NCBI RefSeq assembly: GCF_009649635.1 | Contig: NZ_WJII01000001.1 | Coordinates: forward strand, 372,001-436,000 | Direction: 5' to 3' | DNA from: Microbacterium sp. SYP-A9085 | GTDB lineage: Bacteria > Actinomycetota > Actinomycetes > Actinomycetales > Microbacteriaceae | DNA length: 64,000 bases | Program-made: the position numbers and the translations under genes | In this document: in pieces, positions 28,316-36,563 of the stretch | How positions within the stretch are numbered: position 1 is the stretch's first letter | Layout: every line of letters begins with the position of its first letter | Notes under the pieces: model-generated | Seen by the model: the letters and a program-made list of their open reading frames with translations, nothing else | Databases searched by the model: none | Told to the model about the DNA's origin: nothing

Positions 28316-29125
28316 TCAGCCGGCCGCGTCCAGGATCACCCGGCCGGCCGACACGTCGACCTCCACGGTGCTGGAGGCACCCGGCGTCGAGCCGATCCTG
28401 TTGTCGAACGAGCCGGCCGATGTGTCGGCCGTGACCGTGTAGTCCCCGCGCGGCACGCTCACCTGCATCGACCCGGCGCTTGCGGACAGCTTCACGCGCT
28501 GCGGCTGCGCACCCGTGAAGACGGCGTCCAGGTCGCCGGCGCTGACCGTCAGATCGGCGGAGCGCACGTCGGCCAGCCGCAGATTCGCCCGGCCGGCGCT
28601 CATGTCGGTCGTGATCTGGTCGGCTGACCCGCGCACCGTGAGCTGCCCGGCGCCGGCGCTGAGCTGCAGGCGTCCGAAGTCGCCGTTGGCGGTGAGCGAG
28701 CCGGCGGACAGGTCCAGCGCGGCATCCAGCCCCTGCAGGCTCTGCGGCAGCAGCAGCACGGCGCTGCCGTTGCCGTTGCCGCCCCACCAGCCCGGCCACC
28801 ACCGGAACGGGCCCTCGGGCGTGCGCACAACGAGCTCGGCGCCGTCGCGGCGCATGGTCCACTGGTCGGCGCGCACGCCCGAGGTCACGGTGAGCCGGGC
28901 ATCGTCCACGTCCGCGAACTCCACCCGCAGCGCGCCCGCGGACAGGTCGACATCCAGTGCGTCGACGCCGGTGACCGGCAGCGACCGGCTGGTGGTGTGC
29001 ACGGACGCAGACGCGACGGTGGATGCCGCGGCCGAGACCGCGCTGCCGGTGGCCACGAGTCCGCCGAGGACTATGGCGACGATGGCTATCGCCTTCGCGG
29101 CGGAGGTCGGCTGGGTGGTGCTCAT
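28316..29125 (-). CDS. DUF4097-type beta-strand repeat protein, membrane-anchored
   Basis: 269 residues. One N-terminal membrane segment (AIAIVAIVLGGLVATGSAV, residues about 12-30) precedes an extracytoplasmic beta-helix-like domain with repeating units ending in a LSAG or TSAG turn (VDLSAGALRV, LDLSAGSLTA, DMSAGRANL, TVSAGDLDAV, VDVSAGRVIL). The spacing of about 20-25 residues is typical of DUF4097. A Trp-rich insert (WWPGWWGGNGNG) sits near residue 110. It is the last gene of a kinase/regulator operon, overlapping the response regulator as ATGA, so it is probably an envelope-stress sensor, modulator or output. The biochemical function is unknown. Confidence 0.82.
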   Translation of the reverse strand: MSTTQPTSAAKAIAIVAIVLGGLVATGSAVSAAASTVASASVHTTSRSLPVTGVDALDVDLSAGALRVEFADVDDARLTVTSGVRADQWTMRRDGAELVVRTPEGPFRWWPGWWGGNGNGSAVLLLPQSLQGLDAALDLSAGSLTANGDFGRLQLSAGAGQLTVRGSADQITTDMSAGRANLRLADVRSADLTVSAGDLDAVFTGAQPQRVKLSASAGSMQVSVPRGDYTVTADTSAGSFDNRIGSTPGASSTVEVDVSAGRVILDAAG

Positions 29126-29799
29126 CGGATCTCTCCCGTCTGCGGCGCGTCGCCGCTGTGTGCAATGTGGACGAGTGCCGCGAGCACCCGCCGGTTGCCC
29201 GATTCGTCGGGCTCGAGGTCGAGCTTCTGGAACACCGAGGTGATGTGCTTCTCGACGCTGCCCTCGGTCACGTACAGCGTCTGTGCGATGGCCTGATTCG
29301 ACTTGCCCTCGGCGATCAGGGCGAGCACGGTGGATTCGCGGTCGGTGAGCCGCTGCATCCTCTCGTCCTGCGCCCGGCGGCCGAGCAGCTGCGCGACCAC
29401 CTCGGGGTCGAACACCGTGCCGCCGGCGGCGATCTGGTCGACCGTCTGCAGGAAGTCCGCGACATCCGCGACCCTGTCCTTCAGGACGTACCCGAGCGCC
29501 CCGCCGCGACCGGCGATGAGGTCCGCCGCGTAGCGCTCCTCGACGTACTGGGACAGCACGAGGATCGGCAGCTCCGGCTGCCGGCTGCGGATGCGGAGCG
29601 CGGCGCGGATGCCTTCGTCGGTCCGAGTGGGCGGGAGCCGCACGTCGAGGATGCACAGGTCGGGATGCTGCGCGGCGATGGCCTCGTCGATGCCGTCGGC
29701 ATCGGGGAGGGCGGCGACCACGTCGTGGCCGGCGTCGGCGAGCAGCCGGATGAGGCCCTCCCGCAGCAGGACGGAATCCTCGCAGATCAGAATGCGCAT
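29122..29799 (-). CDS. NarL/LuxR-family response regulator
   Basis: 225 residues. The receiver domain is intact: acidic pair in LICEDSVLL, phospho-acceptor Asp in CILDVRLPP (about residue 53), Ser in VLSQYVEE and Lys in GYVLKDRV. The LuxR-type helix-turn-helix follows (LTDRESTVLALIAEGKSNQA then VTEGSVEKHITSVFQKL). The ATG at 29799 overlaps the kinase 3' end by 13 bases, so the pair is coupled. It should activate or repress in response to the neighbouring kinase; autoregulation of the operon is likely. Confidence 0.93.
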   Translation of the reverse strand: MRILICEDSVLLREGLIRLLADAGHDVVAALPDADGIDEAIAAQHPDLCILDVRLPPTRTDEGIRAALRIRSRQPELPILVLSQYVEERYAADLIAGRGGALGYVLKDRVADVADFLQTVDQIAAGGTVFDPEVVAQLLGRRAQDERMQRLTDRESTVLALIAEGKSNQAIAQTLYVTEGSVEKHITSVFQKLDLEPDESGNRRVLAALVHIAHSGDAPQTGEIR

Positions 29800-31055
29800 G
29801 GGACGCTCACCTCCACGCTCGTGGGTCCGCCGACGGGGCTGTCCAGGCGGAAAGTGCCGCCGACGCCGAGCACCCGATTCGACAGGCCGTCCAGGCCTCC
29901 GCCGGGGACGATGGTCGCCCCGCCCACGCCGTTGTCCTCGATCCGCGCCCACAGCACGCCGCCCTCGCGCTGGCGCACGACGACGCGGCACTCCGCGGCC
30001 CGCGAGTGCTTGGCGGCGTTCGTGAGCGTCTCGGCGATCACGAAGTACACGGCGGCCTCAGCCTGGCGGCTGCAGCGCTGGGTGACGCGTACGTCGAGCA
30101 CGACGGCCACCGGCGAGCGCGCCGCGAGGGCCGACAGGGCCGCATCCAGTCCCCGGTCGTCGAGGACGGACGTGTGGATGCCGCGGGCCAGCTGCCGCAA
30201 CTCGGTGATGGCGGCCTTCGTGGAGGTGTGCGCTTCGGCGATCAGCGCCCGGGCCGCCTCCGGGTCGCTGTCGATCTTCTGCTGGGCCAGGCCCAGCGTC
30301 ATCCCGACCGACACGAGCCGGGGCTGGACGCCGTCGTGAAGATCGCGTTCGATGCGGGTGCGCTCGACGTCGGCCGCGCGCACCGCGCCCACGCGCTGCG
30401 CCTGCGAGGTGCGGGCCTGCTCGGCCAGCTGCGCCTCCCGCGAGGGCACGAGGATGACGCGGGTCAGCACGCCGTGCAGCGCGGCGATGCCGACGAGCCC
30501 GGCGAGCGCGGCCAGGGTGGCGAGGATGCCGACGAGCACGGCGAACGCTATCGGGACGTCGAATCCGGTGCCCTGGAGCCGCACGGTGTCCTCGTCGCCC
30601 CGCAGCAACGGCGCGAACGCCATCGCCGCGCCGGACGCGGCCACCGAGATCAGGGACAGCGTCGCCCAGCCCAGCACCGTGGCGACGGCGGCGCTGGCGA
30701 TGCCGCGCCACATCGACCCGTCGGTGAACTGCGCCCAGACCGTGCGCAGCCAGCCGGTGAAGCCGGGCCGGCCGCTGGTGCGAGGGCGCAGCGGCGCGAT
30801 CCCGAAGCCGTAGAGTCCGTCCACGCGTGCGGTCTCGATCCAGGCGAAGCCGTACAGCGCGTAGACGACGGCCAGCAGCAGGAGGACGCCGACGCCGAGG
30901 GCGAAAAGGAGGCCGATGCCGGTGGCGAACAGGCCGATGATGAGGCCGAACGTCACCGCCCAGAGGACGCCGACCAGCGCGAGCTGGGCGATGGCGCCGA
31001 GGACGCGGGACGGCGTGAACAGCCGCGGCGTCGTCGCGGTCGTGGTTGTGGTCAT
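29787..31055 (-). CDS. NarL-type sensor histidine kinase with multi-helix membrane sensor
   Basis: 422 residues. The N-terminal half has two helix pairs separated by loops (TM near residues 18-70 and 120-190). The dimerisation/phospho-acceptor helix carries His in RIERDLHDGVQPRLV, followed by AHTSTKAAITELRQLARGIH. The HATPase domain has ETLTNAAKHSRA and DNGVGG, and a C-terminal GG box. The sensor has little extracytoplasmic sequence, so it probably senses within the membrane, like LiaS-type kinases. ATG 31055 (MTTTTTATT) is chosen; GGAGG lies one base before it and a TACCGT -10-like box just upstream. Confidence 0.92.
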   Translation of the reverse strand: MTTTTTATTPRLFTPSRVLGAIAQLALVGVLWAVTFGLIIGLFATGIGLLFALGVGVLLLLAVVYALYGFAWIETARVDGLYGFGIAPLRPRTSGRPGFTGWLRTVWAQFTDGSMWRGIASAAVATVLGWATLSLISVAASGAAMAFAPLLRGDEDTVRLQGTGFDVPIAFAVLVGILATLAALAGLVGIAALHGVLTRVILVPSREAQLAEQARTSQAQRVGAVRAADVERTRIERDLHDGVQPRLVSVGMTLGLAQQKIDSDPEAARALIAEAHTSTKAAITELRQLARGIHTSVLDDRGLDAALSALAARSPVAVVLDVRVTQRCSRQAEAAVYFVIAETLTNAAKHSRAAECRVVVRQREGGVLWARIEDNGVGGATIVPGGGLDGLSNRVLGVGGTFRLDSPVGGPTSVEVSVPCAF

Positions 31056-31145
31056 GCCTCCACGGTAGGCGGCGGCAGCCGCGGGCACAGCCCGGAGATC
31101 CGCCCACTCTCCTTCGGGTTATCCCCCGCAGCCGGCGTCCGGCGG

Positions 31146-32393
31146 TCAGCGTCCGCTGACCGTGCCGAACAGTCGTGCGATGGGGGCGAGGACGAGGGGG
31201 CGGGCGGCGACCCAGCCGATGGCGACGACGAGCATCGCCCCGGCGAAGAACCAGAACCCGACCCAGCCGTCGCCGCCGTTCGCGGCGAACATGCTGTTGA
31301 GGTTGTGCAGCGCGCCGGTGGTGAGCACGAGCGTGACGTGTCCGATGATGAACAGGACGAAGAAGATCATCACCGGGAAGTGCACGGCCCGCGCCCACTC
31401 GATCGGGTACGCCCGGTTCAGCGCCTTCGCGTCCTTGGGCCACACCCCGCTCATCCGCACGCCGGTGAGGGCGGCCAGCGGCGCGGCGAGGAACACCACG
31501 GCGAAGTAGGCCAGCTGCTGCAGGCTGTTGTAGGTGATCCAGCCGTCCTCGACCGGCCAGTCCAGCGACACGTACTGCAGACCCGCGGACAGCGCGTTCG
31601 GGAACACGTCCCAGCTGGTGGGCACCAGCCGCATCCACTGCCCGGTGGTGAACAGCAGCACGACGAAGACGACCCCATTGACCAGCCACAGGATGTCCAG
31701 CCCCTGGTGGAACCACAGGGCGAGGCTGATCTTCCGCTTCGGGTTGCCGCGCCGGCTCCAGAACACGGTGGGCCGCTTCTGGTTCCGCACCGTGAGCCCG
31801 GACCGGATGATCAGCACCATGAAGAAGATGTTCAGGAAGTGCTGCCAGTTCAGCCACGCCGGGAATCCGACCGGCGCGGCCGCGGGCAGGTGGTACGCGC
31901 CGGGGTAGGCCGCCAGGAAGTCCTGCATGAACGACAGGCTGAGGAACCACCGCGTCAGCAGCACCGCCATGCCCGCCGCGAACAGGAGCCCCGCCCCCGC
32001 GACGATCACCGCCCCCGCCCATTGTCCCCGCGTGAACGGGCCGTACCGGACCGGGGCGGGTGGTGTGATCGGCTTGCGTGAGGCGATCATGCGGGCGCGG
32101 TCGGCCTCCCACCGCTGCGCGGCTGGCCCCGCGAACACGGTGGGGACGAACGGCAGCGGCGCGAGCGGCGCGGCGACCGGCGCCGGTGTCGGCGCGGCGG
32201 GTGCCGGCGCAGTCACCGTGGCCGGGGCCGTGGCGCCGGGGCGCGGCAGGCCGCGGCGCACGGCGGCGGGAGCGGGAGCGGGCGCAGCGACCGGGGCGGG
32301 CGCGGCAGCCGGGGTGGGCTCGGCGACCGGGGTGGGCTCGGCGCCGGATGTGCGGGGCAGCCCGCGGCGGATCGTGCGGTCGTTGGTGGCCAC
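31146..32393 (-). CDS. Cytochrome b/b6-domain membrane protein with Pro/Ala-rich N-terminus
   Basis: 415 residues. The first 120 form a low-complexity Pro/Ala/Val region holding two copies of RRGLPR (about residues 9-14 and 46-51). Six membrane helices follow. His residues suited to bind b-type haem occur in [27 protein letters not shown] and IIGHVTLV; this resembles the cytochrome b561/thiosulfate-reductase cytochrome B group. GTG starts two bases after the etfA stop, so it is co-translated with etfB-etfA. It may pass electrons from ETF or a partner dehydrogenase to the quinone pool; that link is inferred. Confidence 0.8.
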   Translation of the reverse strand: MATNDRTIRRGLPRTSGAEPTPVAEPTPAAAPAPVAAPAPAPAAVRRGLPRPGATAPATVTAPAPAAPTPAPVAAPLAPLPFVPTVFAGPAAQRWEADRARMIASRKPITPPAPVRYGPFTRGQWAGAVIVAGAGLLFAAGMAVLLTRWFLSLSFMQDFLAAYPGAYHLPAAAPVGFPAWLNWQHFLNIFFMVLIIRSGLTVRNQKRPTVFWSRRGNPKRKISLALWFHQGLDILWLVNGVVFVVLLFTTGQWMRLVPTSWDVFPNALSAGLQYVSLDWPVEDGWITYNSLQQLAYFAVVFLAAPLAALTGVRMSGVWPKDAKALNRAYPIEWARAVHFPVMIFFVLFIIGHVTLVLTTGALHNLNSMFAANGGDGWVGFWFFAGAMLVVAIGWVAARPLVLAPIARLFGTVSGR

Positions 32394-32395
32394 GG

Positions 32396-33361
32396 CTACT
32401 GTTTCCGCGCTTTCAGTGTCTGGATCAGTTGCGGCACGACCGTGAACAGGTCTCCGACCACGCCGAAGTCGGCGATCTCGAAGATCGGGGCGTCCGCGTC
32501 CTTGTTGATCGCGACGATGGTCTTCGCGGTCTGCATGCCGGCCTTGTGCTGGATCGCGCCGGAGATCCCCACCGCGACGTACAGCTGCGGCGAGACGGAC
32601 ACCCCGGTCTGCCCGACCTGGTACGACTGCGGCACGTAGCCGGCGTCCACCGCCGCGCGGGACGCGCCGACCGCGGCGCCCAGCACGTCGGCGAGCTCGT
32701 CGACGAGGGCGAACCTGTCGCCCGAGCCGAGCCCGCGGCCGCCCGAGACGACCTTCGCCGCGCCGCGCAGCTCCGGCCGCGACGAGGTCTCGGTGGCCTC
32801 CTGCACGGATTCGACCACCGCGGCCCGGCGGCCCGACGCGGGAACCGGCAGCGCCTGCACGGCCACCGGCTGCGCCTGCGCGCGCGCGTCGACCGCGCCC
32901 TGGCGCACCGTGATCACCGGGGCGCCGAACGTGGCGGCCGAGGACACGTCGTACGTCCCCCCGTACACGGAGTGGTGTGCGACGATGCCCTCCTCGTCCC
33001 GGGCGACGCCCACCGCGTCGATCGCGAGCGCCGTGCGGGTGCGGGCGGCGTACCGGCCCGCGACATCCCGCCCGTCGACCGAGTTCGAGATCAGGATCGC
33101 GTCCGGGGCCACCGCCTCGGCCGCCGCGGCCAACGCGTCAACGACGGGGACGGTCAGGGCGTCGCCGCCGCCCGCGACCAGGACCCGGGCAGCGCCCAGG
33201 CCCGCGGCGGCCCCGGCCAGCGTCTGGTCGCCGACGATCAGCGCGACCGGTGTCCCGATCCCGGATGCCGCACCCAAAAGGCCCGCGGCGCTCTTGGCGA
33301 GCTGGCCGGACGGGGTGACATCCAGCAGGACCAGGATCGAATCTTCAGCGTACTCAGCCAT
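32396..33361 (-). CDS. etfA: Electron transfer flavoprotein alpha subunit
   Basis: 321 residues. The N-terminal domain ([20 protein letters not shown]) is followed by the FAD-binding domain from about residue 200: [46 protein letters not shown] and [18 protein letters not shown] with [14 protein letters not shown], all matching EtfA. GAGGGG precedes its ATG nine bases after the etfB stop. ETF takes electrons from acyl-CoA dehydrogenases such as the one at 38683-39822 and hands them to a membrane quinone reductase. Confidence 0.95.
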   Translation of the reverse strand: MAEYAEDSILVLLDVTPSGQLAKSAAGLLGAASGIGTPVALIVGDQTLAGAAAGLGAARVLVAGGGDALTVPVVDALAAAAEAVAPDAILISNSVDGRDVAGRYAARTRTALAIDAVGVARDEEGIVAHHSVYGGTYDVSSAATFGAPVITVRQGAVDARAQAQPVAVQALPVPASGRRAAVVESVQEATETSSRPELRGAAKVVSGGRGLGSGDRFALVDELADVLGAAVGASRAAVDAGYVPQSYQVGQTGVSVSPQLYVAVGISGAIQHKAGMQTAKTIVAINKDADAPIFEIADFGVVGDLFTVVPQLIQTLKARKQ

Positions 33362-33370
33362 CTGCGCCCC

Positions 33371-34147
33371 TCAGGCCAGTCGGTTCTGGATCAGGAACTC
33401 CGCGAGCTTCACGCCCGCGTCGCCCTCGTCGACGATTTTCGTGCCCGCCGCCCGGGGCGGCTTCGCGCTGACCGCGACCATGATCGAGCGGGACGCCGCC
33501 GGGTCACCGGGGTCCACACCCAGCTCGGCGAGCGACCGCGTCTGGAACGGCTTCTTCTTGGCCGCCATGATGCCCTTGAAGTTCGGGAAGCGCGCATCCG
33601 GGAGCCGCTCCGTGATCGAGATCACCGCCGGCAGCTGCGCGCGCACCCGCGCGGTGCCGCCGTCCACGGCGCGTTCGCCGGCCACCTCCGTCTCACCGAT
33701 CTCCACCGTGTTCAAGCTCGTCGCCTGCGGCACGTCCAGGAGCTCGGCGAGCATCGCCGGCAGCACCCCACCGGACCCGTCCGTGGACTGATTGCCGCAG
33801 ATCACCAGGTCGAAGCCGGTCTCCCGCAGCGCCGCGGCCAGCGCCTCCGCCGTCACGCCCAGGTCAGCCCCCGGCAGCTGCTCGTCGACGATCTGCACCG
33901 CCGCGGCCGCACCCATCGCGAGCCCCTTGCGGATCGTGGCCTGCGCGGACGCGGGTCCCATCGACATCACGACCACCTCGGTGCCCGGGCTCTTGTCCGC
34001 GTGCGCGAGGGCGACCTCCAACGCACGACCGCCGATCTCATCCAGCACCGGCTCACTCGCGGCACGGTCGGCGATCCCGGTCTCCAGATCGAGTTTGCGG
34101 TCCCCATACGTGTCCGGGACCTCCTTGAGCAGCACGACGATCCTCAT
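33371..34147 (-). CDS. etfB: Electron transfer flavoprotein beta subunit
   Basis: 258-residue AMP-binding partner of EtfA. MRIVVLLKEVPDTYGD is the classic N-terminus; VLDEIGGRALEVALAH, ICGNQSTDGSGGVLPAMLAE and the signature LPDARFPNFKGIMAAKKKP are all present. A strong GGAGGAGGGCC precedes the ATG. First gene of the etfB-etfA-cytochrome b operon; divergent from a MarR gene across 99 bases that include an inverted repeat. Confidence 0.95.
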   Translation of the reverse strand: MRIVVLLKEVPDTYGDRKLDLETGIADRAASEPVLDEIGGRALEVALAHADKSPGTEVVVMSMGPASAQATIRKGLAMGAAAAVQIVDEQLPGADLGVTAEALAAALRETGFDLVICGNQSTDGSGGVLPAMLAELLDVPQATSLNTVEIGETEVAGERAVDGGTARVRAQLPAVISITERLPDARFPNFKGIMAAKKKPFQTRSLAELGVDPGDPAASRSIMVAVSAKPPRAAGTKIVDEGDAGVKLAEFLIQNRLA

Positions 34148-34195
34148 GGCCCTCCTCCGTCAGGGTCGAGTCTATTCGGGCGTCCGGCGCGGCAC

Positions 34196-34222
34196 AGTCG
34201 GCAGTGGGGAACCGACTACCGT
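34196..34222. promoter_or_regulatory. Inverted repeat and -10 box between etfB and marR
   Basis: AGTCGG (34196-34201) and CCGACT (34212-34217) form a perfect inverted repeat with a 10-base spacer. TACCGT (34217-34222) is a plausible -10 for the rightward marR gene, with the transcript starting near 34229. The repeat would let the MarR protein block its own promoter and perhaps that of etfB. The arms are short, so this is tentative. Confidence 0.4.
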
Positions 34223-34246
34223 GGACAGGGAGAATCGGAGGTGGTT

Positions 34247-34783
34247 GTGGCTCGCGTGAAACGACTGCCCGTCGATCCGATCGCCGAGGCCAAGCGTCAG
34301 TGGCTCGCGCACGGGTGGACGGATGCCGCTCCCGGCATGACCCTGGTGACCTCGATCATGCGCGCGCAGCAGCTGCTGCTGGCTCGCGTCGACGCCGCGC
34401 TGAAGCCGTTGCGGCTCACGTTCGCCCGGTACGAGATGCTGACCCTGCTCAGCTTCACGAGGGACGGACGGATGCCGATGGCCTCGGCCACCGCGCGCCT
34501 GCAGGTGCACCCGACCAGCGTGACCAACACCGTGGACCGGCTGGAGGCGTCCGGCCACGTCCGTCGCGAGCCGCACCCCGAGGATGGCCGCGCCACGCTG
34601 GTGGTGCTCACCGACTCCGGCCGGGCCCTCGCGCAGCGCGCCACGGCGGCGCTGAACGCGCAGGTGTTCGAGCATCCGGGACTCGCCCGCGACGATGTCG
34701 AGGAGCTCGTCGGCCTGGTCGCGCGGATGCGTCGCAACGCCGGCGACTTCGAGGACCCGCGCCCCGCACCCGATCCGCTCTGA
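34247..34783 (+). CDS. MarR-family transcriptional regulator
   Basis: 178-residue winged-helix regulator. LLARVDAALKPLRLTFARYEML is the dimer/helix-1 region, LQVHPTSVTNTVDRLEASG the recognition helix and EPHPEDGRATLVVLTDSG the wing. Several in-frame GTG codons exist; GTG 34247 is chosen because GGAGG sits five bases upstream. Divergent from the ETF operon, which it may control in response to an acyl-CoA or fatty acid. It ends 11 bases before a convergent MBL gene. Confidence 0.88.
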   Translation: MARVKRLPVDPIAEAKRQWLAHGWTDAAPGMTLVTSIMRAQQLLLARVDAALKPLRLTFARYEMLTLLSFTRDGRMPMASATARLQVHPTSVTNTVDRLEASGHVRREPHPEDGRATLVVLTDSGRALAQRATAALNAQVFEHPGLARDDVEELVGLVARMRRNAGDFEDPRPAPDPL

Positions 34784-34794
34784 CGCCGGCCCGT

Positions 34795-35835
34795 TCAGCG
34801 GGTGGGTGCCGCGTCCTGCAGCGGGTCGGACTGCAGCCACCGCGCCGCCCGCCCGGACTGCACGAAGGAGCGATGCATGGCGGTCTGCGACAGGGCCGAC
34901 AGCAGGTAGAAGCCGGCGAGGTTCGCCCAGCCGGCGCTCCAGGTCAGCCGCATGGCGACATCCCACACCGACAGATCCGGGTCCGCGCGAAGGGCCGCTG
35001 CGACCTCGCGGGTGCGGCGCAGGTGGTGCTCGGCGGTCGTGTGCAGGCGCTGCGCGAGGCCGCGGAAGCGGTACTCGTGACCGGGTGCGACCTCGAGGTC
35101 GGCGTACGGCGCGAGCCGCTCGAGACCGCCGAGGTACTCGGCGATCGGGTTCGCGTCGGTCTGGCCGCCGAGGCCTATGCCGCCGTGGATCGTCGGCAGG
35201 ACGTGGTCCCCGGTGAAAAGGAGCCCGGTGTCGGCGTCGAGGATGCAGATGTGCCCGGCGGTGTGGCCGGGAGTGTGGATGACCTCGAGGCGCCGCCCGG
35301 GGATCGGCAGCACATCGCCGTCGCCCGCCGGTGAGGTCGGCACGGACGACAGTGGACCCTCGTCGCGGTGATCGGCCGCGAGCATCGCCGCGGCACGGTC
35401 CGCGGGGACGCCCCACTGTGCGAGAGTGTCCGGGTCGGTGCGGTGCCCGCGCGCGCGGAGCGTGGCAAGGCCCTGCCGGTCGCGGTCGTGCAGCAGCACG
35501 GTGGCGCCGCTGGCGGCATGCACGTGGTCGGCGAGGCCGATGTGGTCGGGGTGCAGGTGCGTCACCGTCACGGTGGCGACATCCGCGGTGCTGCGGCCGA
35601 TGCCGCGGAGGTGGCCGGCGAGCACGTCCGCATTCTGGTCGCCGGACATTCCGGTGTCGATGAGATGGATCCCGCCGCGGTCGTCCTCGACCGCGTAGCA
35701 GAAGCTGTGGGTGAGCCGGGTGCCGGAGGGCATCGGCAGCGGGAACGAGTGGACGCCGTCGCGGATGGGTCCGGCCTCCGGCACGCGCTGCTGACGCCAG
35801 GCGCGGAACTGGACGGGATCGGTGGGCTCGATCAC
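34795..35835 (-). CDS. Metallo-beta-lactamase-fold hydrolase
   Basis: 346 residues. The N-terminal MBL domain has HLIDTGMSG, the zinc motif THLHPDHIG, a third His in VIHTPGHTAGH, Asp in LLFTGDHVLP and a final His in EVAPGHEYRF. It is followed by a helical C-terminal domain (YLLSALSQTAMHRSFVQ), as in many LACTB2/glyoxalase-II-like proteins. GTG start with GAGGAGG eight bases upstream. Substrate unknown; thioester or phosphodiester hydrolysis are both possible. The fatty-acid-related neighbours make acyl-CoA or lactone chemistry a reasonable guess. Confidence 0.85.
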   Translation of the reverse strand: MIEPTDPVQFRAWRQQRVPEAGPIRDGVHSFPLPMPSGTRLTHSFCYAVEDDRGGIHLIDTGMSGDQNADVLAGHLRGIGRSTADVATVTVTHLHPDHIGLADHVHAASGATVLLHDRDRQGLATLRARGHRTDPDTLAQWGVPADRAAAMLAADHRDEGPLSSVPTSPAGDGDVLPIPGRRLEVIHTPGHTAGHICILDADTGLLFTGDHVLPTIHGGIGLGGQTDANPIAEYLGGLERLAPYADLEVAPGHEYRFRGLAQRLHTTAEHHLRRTREVAAALRADPDLSVWDVAMRLTWSAGWANLAGFYLLSALSQTAMHRSFVQSGRAARWLQSDPLQDAAPTR

Positions 35836-35920
35836 GCGGCATCCTCCTCACAACCGGCCGGCGCCGATCCGGCACTAGCTTTCTCCTTCCCGCAGGGGAT
35901 GTCGAATCGGTGCCAGGCCG

Positions 35921-36508
35921 TCACCCGGTACGGCGCATGTCGGCCGCGCCGTGGTCTCCGGCGGTGTCCGGCTCGACCCGCACGCCGCTGACCCAGAAGA
36001 AGTCGATCTCGGGCGCGTCGGCGTCCTGCGCGCGGTCGTATTCGGCGACGACCTCGTCGACGCGTCCGCGCAGCTCCTTGGCACGCTCCCTCGTCAGCCG
36101 CATCCGGGTATGCGCGTAGGCGGCGGGCCAGGGTCGCTCGGCGGGATCGGCGGGGGGCGGGGCGGCGACGACCTTCGTGAGCGCGGCCATCAGGTAGCGC
36201 ATCATGACGCTCCCGACGAACTCGTCCGGCTGCGCAGACATCCGCAGTCCCGTGCCGCGGGCGCGCCAGGGCCGTTCGCGGCCGTCGCCCGACGTCGCGG
36301 CGCGCTCGACGAGACCCAGCTTCGCCAACTGCTGGAGGTGGTAGCTCATCGCGGACGGTGTGTAGCCGGTGAGGACGGCGGCCTGGGTGGCGGTCAGGGG
36401 GTCGCCTTCGTACAGTGCCATCAGCACCGCCCAGCGCGCAGGGTGAACCATCGCCCGCATCTGCGCGAGGTCGGTCACCTCGATGTCGCCGACGGGCTCC
36501 TGGGTCAC
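35921..36508 (-). CDS. ArsR-like helix-turn-helix regulator
   Basis: 195 residues. The N-terminal winged helix is MVHPARWAVLMALYEGDPLT followed by LTGYTPSAMSYHLQQLAKLG as recognition helix and a wing at ATSGDGRERPWRARG. The C-terminal half is helical and predicted to dimerise (RYLMAALTKVV, RLTRERAKELRGRVDEVV). GTG start. Divergent from an MFS exporter gene 50 bases away, so it very likely represses that gene, and a drug or toxic metabolite would be the effector. Confidence 0.85.
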   Translation of the reverse strand: MTQEPVGDIEVTDLAQMRAMVHPARWAVLMALYEGDPLTATQAAVLTGYTPSAMSYHLQQLAKLGLVERAATSGDGRERPWRARGTGLRMSAQPDEFVGSVMMRYLMAALTKVVAAPPPADPAERPWPAAYAHTRMRLTRERAKELRGRVDEVVAEYDRAQDADAPEIDFFWVSGVRVEPDTAGDHGAADMRRTG

Positions 36509-36544
36509 GGGCCCAGTCTACTTGCGCGGGCGAAATCTGAAACA

Positions 36545-36563
36545 TATCCTTCATAACCGTGAA
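36545..36563 (+). promoter_or_regulatory. Leaderless promoter and inverted repeat at the MFS start
   Basis: TATCCT (36545-36550) lies eight bases before the GTG start of the MFS gene and no SD is present, indicating a leaderless transcript. TTCA-N6-TGAA (36550-36563) straddles the start codon and is a candidate operator for the divergent ArsR-like protein. Confidence 0.45.
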
